A stretch of 64,000 bases of DNA. Origin: Agromyces lapidis. GTDB taxonomy: Bacteria; Actinomycetota; Actinomycetes; Actinomycetales; Microbacteriaceae. The notes beneath the pieces were generated by a model that was not told the DNA's origin, searched no databases, and was given only the letters and a program-made list of their open reading frames with translations. Location of the stretch: the NCBI RefSeq assembly GCF_009749405.1, contig NZ_WBIQ01000005.1, positions 186,001 to 250,000 of the forward strand, given 5' to 3'. This document shows, one piece after another, positions 8,533-18,250 of this stretch. The number at the start of each line of letters is the position of its first letter. Position 1 is the stretch's first letter. The position numbers and the translations under genes were made by a program.

Positions 8533-8670
8533 CGCCTGACCCCCTACCACCCCAGGACGCATGATGCCCGAAGCATTCGTCATCTGCACGCCGACGCCGG
8601 CCCCCCGTCCGGCATGGGCGCGCCCCCGAACCGGCCCCGCACCGCTGCACGGTGCGCGAGGTCGCCGGCC

Positions 8671-10563
8671 GTGAGCGCCGACGGCACGCCGCGCCGCGAT
8701 CGATCGCATCGGCGGCATCGACGGCGCCGGGTGTGGGTGATCGCCGCCGCCTCCGTCGTGATGGTGCTGCTCGGCGGCGGCGTCGCGACCGCGGTCGTGC
8801 TCACCGGCCAGGGCGGTGCGGTCGGTTCGACGCCGACCGCCTCGATGACCGCGGAGCCCGGCATCTTCCCCTCCGACCACCCGTCGGCCCACGACGGCAA
8901 GAAGCCGTGCATCTCGCTCAACGTGCTCTCGTCGTACGAGAACGCCGAGCTGGCGACCCGCCTCGTCGACGGCTACAACGCGCAGCCGCGCAGCGTCGAA
9001 GGACGCTGCGTCGACGCCGTCGCGACGAAGGCGGTCTCGGGCACGGCCGCGACCGACGCGGCGGGCGGCTTCCCCGGCGTCGCCGCCGACGACAAGCCGA
9101 CCGTCTGGCTGCCCGATGCGAGCTCCTGGCTCGCCGTCGCGCAAGACGCGGGCGGGGCCGAGAACGTGCCCACCGAGGGCACGAGCATCGGCTCCTCGGC
9201 GATCGTGCTCGCGATGCCCCAGCCGCTCGCCGACGCGATCGGCTGGAGCGAGACGCCCCCGAGCTGGAACGACGTGTTCAACGCCGCACGTGACGAGGCC
9301 ACCTGGAGCTGGATGGACCACCCCGAGTGGGGCACCTTCAAGCTCGGCAAGACGAGCCCGCTCATGGCGAGCTCGGGCCAGGCCGCCATGCTCGCCGAAT
9401 TCGGCGCCGAAGCGGGGAGTCTGGCCGAGCTCACCACGAGCCAGATCCATGACACCGAGGTGACGAACGCCGTCCGGCAGGACGAGCTCGCCACCAGCCA
9501 CTACATGGCCACGCCCGAACGCTTCCTCGCCCAGGCTCGCGCGTCCGAGAAGCAGGGTTCGATCGCCGACTTCCTCTCGGCGGTCATCGTCGACGAGAAG
9601 ACGGTCTGGGACTACAACCGCGGCATCACGAGCTCCGACGGCGTGAGCCGCGCCGAATCGACCCCGCCCGGCGAGCAGCTCGTGCCGATCTATCCGAGCG
9701 ACGGGTACTACGTCGCTGACAACCCCCTCACCGTGCTCAACGGCCCGTGGGTCGACGCAGCCGAGAAGGAGGCGGCACGCGACCTCCTGCAGTTCGCGGG
9801 CACGAAGCAGGGCCAGCAGATCGTGCGCGCTTCCGGCCACCACGACCTGAACGGTGCGCTCGATCCCATCGTCAGCGAGGTCGGGCGCCTGCCCCAGCGT
9901 CCGTCGGGCGCTCTCCCCTTCCCGGGCCGCGAGGTGCTCGCCGCGATCGACAGCACTTTCCCCGACGTGCGCAAGCGCGCCCAGGTACTGTTCCTCGTCG
10001 ACGTATCGGGCTCCATGGAGGAGAAGATCCCGACCGGCGAGACCAAGCTCGCCGCGGCCAAGCAGGCGATAGAGAAGGCGCTCGGCCACTTCTCGAAGGG
10101 CGACAACATCGGCCTCGCCGCGTTCAGCGCCGTCGACGACGGGCCGGTCACCCCTGGTCTCGTGAGCCCCGTCGCCGATGCACGAACCGACCGCACGAAG
10201 TTCCTCGACGCGCTCGGCGCTCTCCAACCCGTCGAGTTCACGCCCCTGTACACGGCGATCGAGACGTTCGCGAAGCAGCGCGGCGAAGACTGGGACCCTG
10301 AGCGCATCAACGCGATCGTGCTCCTGAGCGACGGCAAGAACGAGACGCTCGGGCCGAGCCCGACCTCGAAGAAGCAGATGCTCGCGGGCCTCGAGCGGCT
10401 GCGCGACGACACCCCCGTGCTCGTCTTCACGCTCGCGTACGGCGCCAACGCCGACACCAAGACCCTCCGCGAGATCTCGACGGCCACGGGCGCGCAGTTC
10501 TACGACGCGACCGACCCGACGAAGCTCACGGCCGTGCTGGGCGACCTCGTCACGAGCTTCTGA
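8671..10563 (+). CDS. Membrane-anchored solute-binding/VWA-domain fusion protein
   Basis: This is a 630-residue protein. A basic N-terminus and one transmembrane helix (about residues 20-45, VWVIAAASVVMVLLGGGVAT) anchor it outside the cell. The middle (about 75-430) reads like a periplasmic-binding-protein fold. The C-terminal von Willebrand A domain carries the MIDAS motif DVSGSM at residues 444-449 and the downstream LLSDGKN. It probably binds a ligand and divalent metal at the cell surface; its partner is unknown. The GTG at 8671 has GAGG nine bases upstream; an in-frame ATG at 8614 is the alternative. A strong hairpin terminator follows. Confidence 0.8.
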   Translation: MSADGTPRRDRSHRRHRRRRVWVIAAASVVMVLLGGGVATAVVLTGQGGAVGSTPTASMTAEPGIFPSDHPSAHDGKKPCISLNVLSSYENAELATRLVDGYNAQPRSVEGRCVDAVATKAVSGTAATDAAGGFPGVAADDKPTVWLPDASSWLAVAQDAGGAENVPTEGTSIGSSAIVLAMPQPLADAIGWSETPPSWNDVFNAARDEATWSWMDHPEWGTFKLGKTSPLMASSGQAAMLAEFGAEAGSLAELTTSQIHDTEVTNAVRQDELATSHYMATPERFLAQARASEKQGSIADFLSAVIVDEKTVWDYNRGITSSDGVSRAESTPPGEQLVPIYPSDGYYVADNPLTVLNGPWVDAAEKEAARDLLQFAGTKQGQQIVRASGHHDLNGALDPIVSEVGRLPQRPSGALPFPGREVLAAIDSTFPDVRKRAQVLFLVDVSGSMEEKIPTGETKLAAAKQAIEKALGHFSKGDNIGLAAFSAVDDGPVTPGLVSPVADARTDRTKFLDALGALQPVEFTPLYTAIETFAKQRGEDWDPERINAIVLLSDGKNETLGPSPTSKKQMLAGLERLRDDTPVLVFTLAYGANADTKTLREISTATGAQFYDATDPTKLTAVLGDLVTSF

Positions 10564-10612
10564 CCGACGAGGAGGCGGTTTCGCGGCCTGGCATCCGATG
10601 CGTATCAGGTGA

Positions 10613-10663
10613 TCGGAAGCTGCTCAGGACGCGTTCCCCCTGCTCGTCCTGAGCAGCTTCCGA
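10613..10663. terminator. Perfect 19-bp stem between convergent genes
   Basis: TCGGAAGCTGCTCAGGACG (10613-10631) and its exact complement at 10645-10663 flank a 13-base loop. The hairpin sits between the VWA gene and the convergent permease gene, where a bidirectional terminator is expected. No T-tract follows on either side, which is common in high-GC Gram-positives. Confidence 0.75.
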
Positions 10664-10690
10664 CCCCCTGAGTCGGTACCGACGGATGCC

Positions 10691-11488
10691 TCAGCGCCGC
10701 TGCTCCTCCCCCGAGAGCCGCTGGGCGATGTAGATCGGGATGATCGAGACGAGCACGAGCACGACCGCGATCACCGAGACGATCGGCGCCTGGTTCGGCC
10801 GGAACATGTTGTTCAGGATGAAGATCGGCAGCGTCGTCACCCCCGATCCGGCGGTGAACGTCGTCACGATGATCTCATCGAAGCTCAATGCGAACGCGAG
10901 CAGGCCGCCCGCGAGCAGCGCCGAGCGCAGCTGCGGGAAGGTGACGAGCCGGAACGTCGTCCAGACGCCGGCGCCGAGGTCGGCCGACGCCTCCTCGAGG
11001 TTGAGGCCGAGGCGGCGCAGCCGCGCGATCACGTTGTTGAAGACGGTCACGATGCAGAACGTCGCGTGGGCGATCACGACCGTCCAGATCGAGAGCGGCA
11101 CCCCCATGATCGTGCGGAAGAAGTTGTTGAGCGCGATACCGGTGATGATGCCGGGCAGGGCGATCGGCAGGATCACGAGCAGGCTGATCGCCTCGCGTCC
11201 GAAGAACTCGAACCGCTGGAGCGCGAGCGAGATGAGCGTGCCGAGCACGAGCGAGACGGCCGTCGCGACGAGCGCGACGACGATGCTCGTGCCGACCGCG
11301 TCGAGGGCGCCGGCGCTCTGGAACGCCTTGCCCCACCACTCGAGCGTGAAGCCCGGCGGCGGCCACGTGAGCGAGGTCGACGTCGAGAACGAGTTCACGA
11401 GCACGACGAGGAGGGGCACGTAGACGACCACCAGGATGACCGTGGTGATGACGCCGAGGGTGATGCGGAAAGGCCGCGACAGTCGCAT
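10691..11488 (-). CDS. ABC transporter permease, spermidine/putrescine PotC type
   Basis: This 265-residue protein has six predicted transmembrane helices. The permease loop EEASADLGAGVWTTFRLVTFPQL, near residues 170-192, is the EAA motif that docks on the ATPase. It is the last gene of the four-gene importer operon, 11 bases after the other permease. The ATG at 11488 has AAGGGG seven bases upstream; open frame further upstream is an artefact of GC bias. With its neighbours it probably imports polyamines or a similar cationic solute. The exact substrate is inferred from family only. Confidence 0.88.
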   Translation of the reverse strand: MRLSRPFRITLGVITTVILVVVYVPLLVVLVNSFSTSTSLTWPPPGFTLEWWGKAFQSAGALDAVGTSIVVALVATAVSLVLGTLISLALQRFEFFGREAISLLVILPIALPGIITGIALNNFFRTIMGVPLSIWTVVIAHATFCIVTVFNNVIARLRRLGLNLEEASADLGAGVWTTFRLVTFPQLRSALLAGGLLAFALSFDEIIVTTFTAGSGVTTLPIFILNNMFRPNQAPIVSVIAVVLVLVSIIPIYIAQRLSGEEQRR

Positions 11489-11499
11489 GCGTTCGCCCC

Positions 11500-12432
11500 T
11501 TAGAGGTTGTCGAGGGCGCCGGTGCGACGCACGAGGAAGAGGTAGCCGAAGATGATCACGATCGGGATGAGCGCGATGGCCGACGCGAGCGGGAGGTTGT
11601 TCGCCGCGCCGACGTTCGTGTAGACGAGGTTTCCGAGCATCTGGCTCGCACCGCCGACGATGTTGACCGTGATGTAGTCGCCGAGCGAGAGCGAGAAGCT
11701 GAAGATCGTGCCCGCGATGATCGCCGGCAGCACGAGCGGGAACACCACGTGCCTGAGGGTGGGCCAGGTGCGTCCACCGAGGTCGGAGGAGGCCTCGAGC
11801 AGGGAGTCGGGCACGCGCTCGAGCCCGGCGTAGATGGGCAGGATCACGTACGGCAGCCAGAGGTACGACAGGGTGATGATCGTCGCCGGGAGGCCGTAGC
11901 CGATGGTCTCGCCGCCGAACGGCGCGACGAGCCACTCGAGGATCCCGTCCTGCGAGAGCACCGAGCGCCACGCGTACGCCTTGACGAGGTAGCTGGCCCA
12001 CAGCGGCGTCAGCACCATGATGAGCAGCACCCGCCGCATGCGCGGCGTGGCGACCTTCGCCATGAAGAAGGCGATCGGCAGCGCGAGGGCGACGTCGATG
12101 AGCGTGACGGCGAGGGCCACGCCGACCGTGCGCACCGTGACCGTCTGGTACAGCGAGCCCGTCAGCACCTCGATGATGTTGTCGAGCGTGAACTCGGTCG
12201 TGATGTCGCCCGTGAAGCTGTCGACCGACCAGAACGCGGTGACGAGCAGCAGCACGAGCGCCACGATGTAGACGATGCCGAGCCAGAACAGCGGGGCGCT
12301 GAGCAGCAGGGCGAGGCGCGTGCGCGGGTGGGTGCTGAGGAAGACGGAGGCCGCGCGCGCGGGGGTCCGCCGCGGGCGCGGGACCGATGGGCGCGCCGGT
12401 GCGGGCGCGGTGACCCGGGTGTTCGTCGTCAT
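11500..12432 (-). CDS. ABC transporter permease, spermidine/putrescine PotB type
   Basis: This 310-residue permease has a Pro/Arg-rich N-terminal tail of about 40 residues and then six hydrophobic helices. The EAA loop reads LLEASSDLGGRTWPTLRHVVFPL. In transcription order it follows the binding-protein gene, separated by a strong hairpin (12461-12487), and precedes the PotC-type permease. The ATG at 12432 is preceded by AGGACA. The pairing of two dissimilar permeases with one ATPase and one lipoprotein is the standard layout of PotABCD-like importers. Confidence 0.88.
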   Translation of the reverse strand: MTTNTRVTAPAPARPSVPRPRRTPARAASVFLSTHPRTRLALLLSAPLFWLGIVYIVALVLLLVTAFWSVDSFTGDITTEFTLDNIIEVLTGSLYQTVTVRTVGVALAVTLIDVALALPIAFFMAKVATPRMRRVLLIMVLTPLWASYLVKAYAWRSVLSQDGILEWLVAPFGGETIGYGLPATIITLSYLWLPYVILPIYAGLERVPDSLLEASSDLGGRTWPTLRHVVFPLVLPAIIAGTIFSFSLSLGDYITVNIVGGASQMLGNLVYTNVGAANNLPLASAIALIPIVIIFGYLFLVRRTGALDNL

Positions 12433-12460
12433 GCGTGTCCTGTCGTCTCGTACGGAGGGT

Positions 12461-12487
12461 GGGGCGGCCCGGCAGTCGGGCCGCCCC
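12461..12487 (-). terminator. Intercistronic hairpin after the binding-protein gene
   Basis: GGGGCGGCCC and GGGCCGCCCC form a perfect 10-bp GC stem with a seven-base loop, just downstream of the solute-binding-protein gene and before the permeases. Such hairpins stabilise the upstream mRNA or cause partial termination, so more binding protein is made than permease. That role is inferred from position. Confidence 0.65.
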
Positions 12488-12502
12488 GTCGGTCGGGCTG
12501 CG

Positions 12503-13687
12503 TCAGCCCTTGATCTCCTGCCAGGCCGCGGTCCAGGCCGCGTAGTCGGTGCACTGCACGTCGGTGCGCCCGTCGATGCAGTCCTCGATCGGCGTGGTCC
12601 AGTACCAGATCTGCGACGCGTAGTCCTCGTCGCCCGCGTGGTAGGCCTCGCAGTCGTCGCGGAAGTCGCACGCGGCGTCGCTCGAGGGCGCCTCGCCGAA
12701 GTACGCGGTGGCGGCGGCGTTCGCCTCGGGGCTCGCGATGTAGTCGAGCCACGCGTAAGCGCAGTTCGGGTTCTTCGCCTGCGACGAGATCATCCAGGTG
12801 TCCGACCATCCGGTGGCGCCCTCCTCGGGCAGGGTGACCGCGGTCGCGGCGCCCTCGGACTCGAGCACGTTCTGGATGACCTGCCAGCTCGTGCCGACGA
12901 CCGAGTCGCCGGTCTGGAACGCCTGGATCTCCTTCAGGTAGTCCGACCAGTACTCGCCGACGTTCTCGCGCTGCTGCTTGAGGAGGTCGACGGCGGCCGC
13001 GAGCTGCTCCTCGTCGAGCGAGTAGGGGTTCTCGATGCCGAGGTCGGGCTGGTGCGCCATGAGGTACATCGCGGCGTCGGCGATGTAGATCGGCGAGTCG
13101 TACGCGGTGACCTTGCCCGCGTAGTCGCCCGACTTGTCGAACACGACGTCCCACGAGGTGGGCTCGGCGGTGAACACGTCGGTGCTGTACATCAGCAGGT
13201 TGGCGCCGTAGCCGTGCGGCACGCCGTAGTTGACCCCGTCGACGGTGTTCCAGTCGCGGTCCTTGAGGAAGTCGTAGATCCCGTCGTAGTTCTCGAGGAG
13301 GTCGGTGTTGACGGGGGCGACGTCGCCGCCCGCGACGAGCCGGAGCGAGGCGTCGCCCGAGGCCGAGACCACGTCGTAGTCGCCCGTCTTCATGAGGTTG
13401 AGGGCCTCGTCCGAGGTGCCGAAGGTCTTGGTGGTGACCTCGCAGCCGGTCTCCTCCTCGAAGGGCGTGACCCAGTCGACGTTCGGGTCGTTCGAGCCGT
13501 CCTCCACGTAGCCGGGCCACGCCAGGATCGAGATCTGGCCCTCGGTCTCGCCGAGCTCGGTCGCGGCGTCGCCGCTCGTGTCGCCGCCGCCTCCGCCGCC
13601 CGAGGTGCCGCAGGCGGTGAGCAGCGCGACCGAGGCGATCGCGAGTCCGACGGTCGCGCCTCGTCGCGCGTTCCGCATTCGCATCAT
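12503..13687 (-). CDS. Extracellular solute-binding lipoprotein, PotD type
   Basis: This 394-residue lipoprotein begins MMRMRNARRG, followed by a hydrophobic stretch and the lipobox LLTAC, then a Gly-rich linker. The mature domain begins with ISILAWPGYVEDGS, typical of family 1 polyamine-binding proteins, and contains several extra cysteines in its C-terminal half (AACDFRDDCE, EDCIDG, VQCTDY) that may form disulfides. It captures the ligand for the adjacent permeases. The first ATG at 13687 has AGGAGAGAA upstream. The binding-site residues do not let me separate spermidine, putrescine or another cation. Confidence 0.87.
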   Translation of the reverse strand: MMRMRNARRGATVGLAIASVALLTACGTSGGGGGGDTSGDAATELGETEGQISILAWPGYVEDGSNDPNVDWVTPFEEETGCEVTTKTFGTSDEALNLMKTGDYDVVSASGDASLRLVAGGDVAPVNTDLLENYDGIYDFLKDRDWNTVDGVNYGVPHGYGANLLMYSTDVFTAEPTSWDVVFDKSGDYAGKVTAYDSPIYIADAAMYLMAHQPDLGIENPYSLDEEQLAAAVDLLKQQRENVGEYWSDYLKEIQAFQTGDSVVGTSWQVIQNVLESEGAATAVTLPEEGATGWSDTWMISSQAKNPNCAYAWLDYIASPEANAAATAYFGEAPSSDAACDFRDDCEAYHAGDEDYASQIWYWTTPIEDCIDGRTDVQCTDYAAWTAAWQEIKG

Positions 13688-13728
13688 GGTTCTCTCCTGT
13701 TTCTCTTGGTGGTGCAGTTCGGGATGCC

Positions 13729-14823
<1,095 letters not shown>

Positions 14824-14852
14824 GACATCTCCTTCGATGCTGACGACGTTCA

Positions 14853-14902
14853 AACATCTGGTTCCAGATGTTCGTCAGTTCCAAATCATATGACTCCAGA
14901 TG
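14853..14902. promoter_or_regulatory. Two GntR-type operators in the divergent importer/regulator region
   Basis: CATCTGGTTCCAGATG (14855-14870) is the core of a palindrome with 9-base arms (14853-14872). A second copy, CATATGACTCCAGATG (14887-14902), matches 13 of 16 positions. Their starts are 32 bases apart, about three helical turns, so bound dimers would lie on the same face. The second copy overlaps the -10 of the importer promoter. The obvious ligand is the FadR-like repressor encoded just to the right. Confidence 0.7.
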
Positions 14903-14912
14903 TAAATGTCCA
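14885..14912 (-). promoter_or_regulatory. Promoter of the polyamine-type importer operon
   Basis: Read on the minus strand, TGGACA (14912-14907) and TATGAT (14890-14885) are 16 bases apart, each differing from consensus at one position. The operator at 14887-14902 lies over the spacer and -10, so binding there would block RNA polymerase. Confidence 0.6.
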
Positions 14913-14969
14913 GACCCCCGTGTTACGGTCATGTCACAGATCCGAAGCGACACGTGCACAGGAGGTCGG

Positions 14970-15731
14970 ATGCCGCAGGCCACCAGCCGCGCCGATGCCA
15001 CCCACGCCGTCGTGTTCTCACCGCTCGACGGCGCGGGCCGCGCCGAGCTCGTCGAGCAGCGGCTGACCGATGCGATCGTCGCCGGCGTGCTCCGCGACGG
15101 CGAGCGGCTGCCGAGCGAATCCGAGCTCGCCAAGCGCCTCGGCGTCGCCGTCGTCACCGCGCGCGAGGCCCTCGTCGCACTGCGCGACAAGGGGCTCGTG
15201 CTCACCCGACGCGGCCGCGACGGCGGCAGCTTCGTGACGCACGACCGCGATGCCGCGGTGCGGATGCTCGACGAACGGGTGCGCGCGCTGAGCCGCATCG
15301 AACTGCGCGATCTCTCGCTGCACTACGCCGCGATCGCCGGCATGGCGGCCGAGGTCGCCGCCGACCGGGCCAGCGACGACGACCTCGCGAGCCTCGCCGA
15401 CATCGACGCCCGAGCCGACCTCATGTCTGCTGGCGGCGCCCGGCGCGCGATCGGGCGGTTCCAGCTCGAGATCGCCGCGGTCAGCCAGTCGCCCCGCCTC
15501 GTGCACGAGGAGTTGCGACTGCAAGCCGAGGCCGGGCCGTTGCTCTGGCTGTGCATGCGCGAACAGGCGTATCGTGACCGCAGCAGGAAGACGAGGCTCG
15601 ATGTGATCCAGGCGATCCGCTCGGTCGATCCCGCCGACGCGCGCCGGGCCACGACCGCCCACATCGAATCGGCCGTCGAGTGGCTCATCGACGAGAAGGT
15701 CCGCCTCGAGACCCCGGCTCCCCTGCCGTAG
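14970..15731 (+). CDS. FadR-subfamily GntR transcriptional regulator
   Basis: This 253-residue protein has an N-terminal GntR winged helix (residues about 20-90: LVEQRLTDAIVAGVLRDGERLPSESELAKRLGVAVVTAREAL, then RRGRDGGSFV) and a C-terminal all-helical FCD effector domain. The ATG at 14970 has ACAGGAGG at an ideal spacing. It is divergent from the polyamine-type importer, and two palindromes lie between them. It most likely represses the importer until an effector, perhaps the transported solute, binds the FCD domain. A Cache-domain gene follows and may be co-transcribed. Confidence 0.88.
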   Translation: MPQATSRADATHAVVFSPLDGAGRAELVEQRLTDAIVAGVLRDGERLPSESELAKRLGVAVVTAREALVALRDKGLVLTRRGRDGGSFVTHDRDAAVRMLDERVRALSRIELRDLSLHYAAIAGMAAEVAADRASDDDLASLADIDARADLMSAGGARRAIGRFQLEIAAVSQSPRLVHEELRLQAEAGPLLWLCMREQAYRDRSRKTRLDVIQAIRSVDPADARRATTAHIESAVEWLIDEKVRLETPAPLP

Positions 15732-15864
15732 CGACGGCGATCCGGCGGCACCGCGTTCGACCACCCTCCCCCGACGCTCGACGCCCCTCCTTCTCCTCAG
15801 TCCCGTTCTCCAGTCCCCCGTCCCCTGCTCCCGTTCCACCTCCCCCACAGAAAGGACCGAGGCC

Positions 15865-16665
15865 ATGACCGTCACCGTCGACGTCTCCGCGCTGCAGATC
15901 GCTGCGCGCATCGCCTCGACCATCGATCCCGTCTTCACGATGATCGATCGCTGGCGCGACCGCATCGAAGCCGAGCTCCTGGCCGTCGCGACACCCAGCG
16001 CCGCTCGGCTCGACCCGCGCATCGCCCAACTCGTCGGCCCCGCACTCGAGGCTCCCGGCAGCCTCATCACGGGTGCCGGGTTCGTCGCCGCGCCGGGCTA
16101 CCTGGCCGACGCGCCCTGGCACCTCGCGTGGTGGCTCAGCGGCGCGAACACCTTCGGTGCCGGCGAAGGGCAGGGCCTGCGCCGGCTCGATGCGGTGAGC
16201 GACCCCGACGCCGAGCAGTTCCGCGACTACACGGTGCTCGAGTGGTGGCGGGTGCCCGCCCGCACCGGCACCCGTCACCTCACCGGCCCCTACGTCGACT
16301 ACCTCTGCACCGACGACTACACGGTGACCATCACCACCCCCGTGCGCGCCGCGGGCGAGATGGCCGGCGTCGTCGGCACCGACCTGTACGTCGCGAGTCT
16401 CGAACGCGAGCTGCTGCCGGTCGTGCGCGAGTCGGGGTATCCGTGCACCCTGGTGAACGCGTCGGGCCGCATCGTCACCTCGACCGACTCGCACCGCGCC
16501 ACCGGCGCGCTGCTCCGCCTCGACGGGCTCGGCGAGGCGCTCGCGCCGCTGCGCGAGCGCGAAGGCGGTGCACCGGCGGATGCCACGGCGCTGCCGGGTG
16601 GCGGGGCGCTCGTGCCGTGCGGCGACACCTCGCTGGCGCTCGTGCTCGAGAACCTGCGCGACTGA
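15865..16665 (+). CDS. Soluble Cache-domain ligand-binding protein
   Basis: This is a 266-residue protein with no signal peptide or transmembrane helix. The order of segments (a helical N-terminus; WWLSGANTFGAG; DYTVLEWWRVPARTG; YLCTDDYTVTITTPVRAAGEMAGVVGTDL) matches a double Cache fold, whose strands normally bind amino acids, amines or carboxylates outside membrane receptors. Here it is a free-standing cytosolic protein next to a GntR repressor and a polyamine-type importer, so it may bind the same ligand inside the cell. AAAGGA precedes the ATG. A role in signalling or as an enzyme accessory is not established. Confidence 0.7.
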   Translation: MTVTVDVSALQIAARIASTIDPVFTMIDRWRDRIEAELLAVATPSAARLDPRIAQLVGPALEAPGSLITGAGFVAAPGYLADAPWHLAWWLSGANTFGAGEGQGLRRLDAVSDPDAEQFRDYTVLEWWRVPARTGTRHLTGPYVDYLCTDDYTVTITTPVRAAGEMAGVVGTDLYVASLERELLPVVRESGYPCTLVNASGRIVTSTDSHRATGALLRLDGLGEALAPLREREGGAPADATALPGGGALVPCGDTSLALVLENLRD

Positions 16666-16686
16666 GGCGCTGACGGGTTCGGGCGG

Positions 16687-17919
16687 TCACCCGCCCGCGA
16701 CGACCGCCTGCTCGATCAGCCGTGCAGTGGCGGCCGCACCGTCGGCGCCGCGGTACGCCTCGCGCACCTCGTCGGCCGCGATGCGGATCGCCGGGTCGTC
16801 GAGCACGCGCCGCACCGCGGCCGTGAACTCGGGCCGACCCACGTGCTTCGGCGGTACGGCGATCGCGTTGCCGCGACGCTCGCAACTGCGCACGTGCCAG
16901 GTCTGCTCGGGCTGGAGGCCCATGCCGACGAACGGCACGCCCGTCGCGCACGCGGTCTGCACAGTGCCCTGGCCGCCGTGCAGCACTGCGGCGTCGACGA
17001 GTCCGCCCAGCTCGTGCGCCGGCAGCAGCGGGGTCACGTGCACGTTCGCCGGCACGCGATCGCCGGCTTCGAGGTAGTGGCCGATCGGCGCGACGACGTT
17101 GACCGGCAGGCCGCCGAGCGCCTCGGCCGCGGCGAGCGCGAGCCTGCGGTCGGCCGACGACCCGAGCCCGAGGTAGACGAGCGGCTCGGGCGCGGCGGCG
17201 AGCTCTGCGACGATCGCGGGCATGGGCGCGTCGAGGTGCGCGAAGATCGGGCCGACGAGTTCGAAGTCCCGGGGCAGTTCGAAGCCGTCCATCTCCCACG
17301 GCATCTCGGTGATGAGGTTGCGGTCGGCGGTGAGCAGCGACGAGACGGTGCGCAGCGGCGGCACGCCGTTCGCCTTCGCGACGCTCGTGAACGCCCGCGG
17401 CGCGAGCGGGGCGGAGTTGTAGATCCACCGGAACGCGGCGGTCGCCACCCGGTCGGCGGCCCGTGCCAGTCGCCCGGCGCCGGTCACGAAGCCCATCCGC
17501 TTCGTCTGCGCGACCTGCGGGCGGGTGAGGGGGAACGGCACCGGGTAGAACAGCGGCACGCCTTCGGCCCTCGCCGAGATGAACGAGGTGAGGTTCGACC
17601 CGGTCACGACGGCCGCCGCACCGAGCTCACGGATCGTACGTCGCTCGAGCTCCACCCGCGCGCCGACGAGCTCTCGGGTGAACGGGCTCCGGAACGAGTG
17701 CCCCTGGTCGAAGGCGATCGCCTGGTCGCGCTCGGCACGGCTCCAGGCGGGCTCGCCGGCGAGGTATTCGAACCCCGCGTCGCGGATGAGGTCGACGAAG
17801 TCGGTCTCATAGCCCTGGAACACGACCCGGTGCGCCGGGTCGAGTGCCCGCGCGACCTGGATCATGCGAGTCGTCTCGGCGAGGTTGAAGGTCACGGGGC
17901 AGAACAGGATCGTCGCCAT
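16687..17919 (-). CDS. Macrolide-type glycosyltransferase (MGT/UGT, GT1 family)
   Basis: This 410-residue GT-B protein has the GT1 donor motif AVLHGGQGTVQTACATGVPFVGMGL near residues 312-336 (HGGxGT), and its N-terminal half starts directly with strand 1 (MATILFCPVTFNLAETTRMI). Family members move a sugar from a nucleotide-sugar to a lipid, glycan or small hydrophobic acceptor such as a macrolide. The acceptor here is unknown and no biosynthetic cluster surrounds it. On the minus strand TAGCCT ends six bases before the ATG, pointing to a leaderless transcript. Confidence 0.85.
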   Translation of the reverse strand: MATILFCPVTFNLAETTRMIQVARALDPAHRVVFQGYETDFVDLIRDAGFEYLAGEPAWSRAERDQAIAFDQGHSFRSPFTRELVGARVELERRTIRELGAAAVVTGSNLTSFISARAEGVPLFYPVPFPLTRPQVAQTKRMGFVTGAGRLARAADRVATAAFRWIYNSAPLAPRAFTSVAKANGVPPLRTVSSLLTADRNLITEMPWEMDGFELPRDFELVGPIFAHLDAPMPAIVAELAAAPEPLVYLGLGSSADRRLALAAAEALGGLPVNVVAPIGHYLEAGDRVPANVHVTPLLPAHELGGLVDAAVLHGGQGTVQTACATGVPFVGMGLQPEQTWHVRSCERRGNAIAVPPKHVGRPEFTAAVRRVLDDPAIRIAADEVREAYRGADGAAATARLIEQAVVAGG

Positions 17920-17971
17920 GCGAGCAGGCTAGCGGTCGCACGACGACGCACGGCGCCGATGCAGCCCGGTG

Positions 17972-18022
17972 TCTGCGACGACGAGGCGACGGCGACGCTC
18001 CTTCCCGCCCTGGTCGGCATCT
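17972..18022 (+). repeat. Partial duplication of the start region of the chelatase gene
   Basis: This 51-base stretch matches 18234-18284, the -10 region plus the first eleven codons of the sirohydrochlorin chelatase gene, at more than four fifths of positions. The last 26 bases (CGACGCTC.TTCCCGCCCTGGTCGGCATCT) differ at only one. The ATG has decayed to ACG, so the copy cannot start the same protein. Weaker similarity extends left to about 17936. The stretch from 17920 to 18250 otherwise holds no gene I can support, only the short direct repeat CACATGAC twice near 18068. Confidence 0.65.
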
Positions 18023-18250
18023 GAGATCCGAGTCCGCCCGGGTGTTCCTCCTCCGCAGCGGGCGGCCACATGACCACATGACCACACGTTCTCCAAAGGG
18101 ACGCCCCGGCAGTCGGCACGGGGAACGCCACGCCCAGGGCGAGGTGCACGAGCACCGCGATCGAAGCGCGCGGCCGAGCCGCGGCCTGGCCGCGGGTCGC
18201 ACGGCGACATGCGGCGCGACTTCGGAGGCACGGTTTGCGACGATGGTGCG

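Noticed and set aside
17941..18240. Short ORFs on both strands between the glycosyltransferase and chelatase genes
   Set aside because: They lack ribosome-binding sites and show no protein-like composition; the region is better explained by a decayed duplication.
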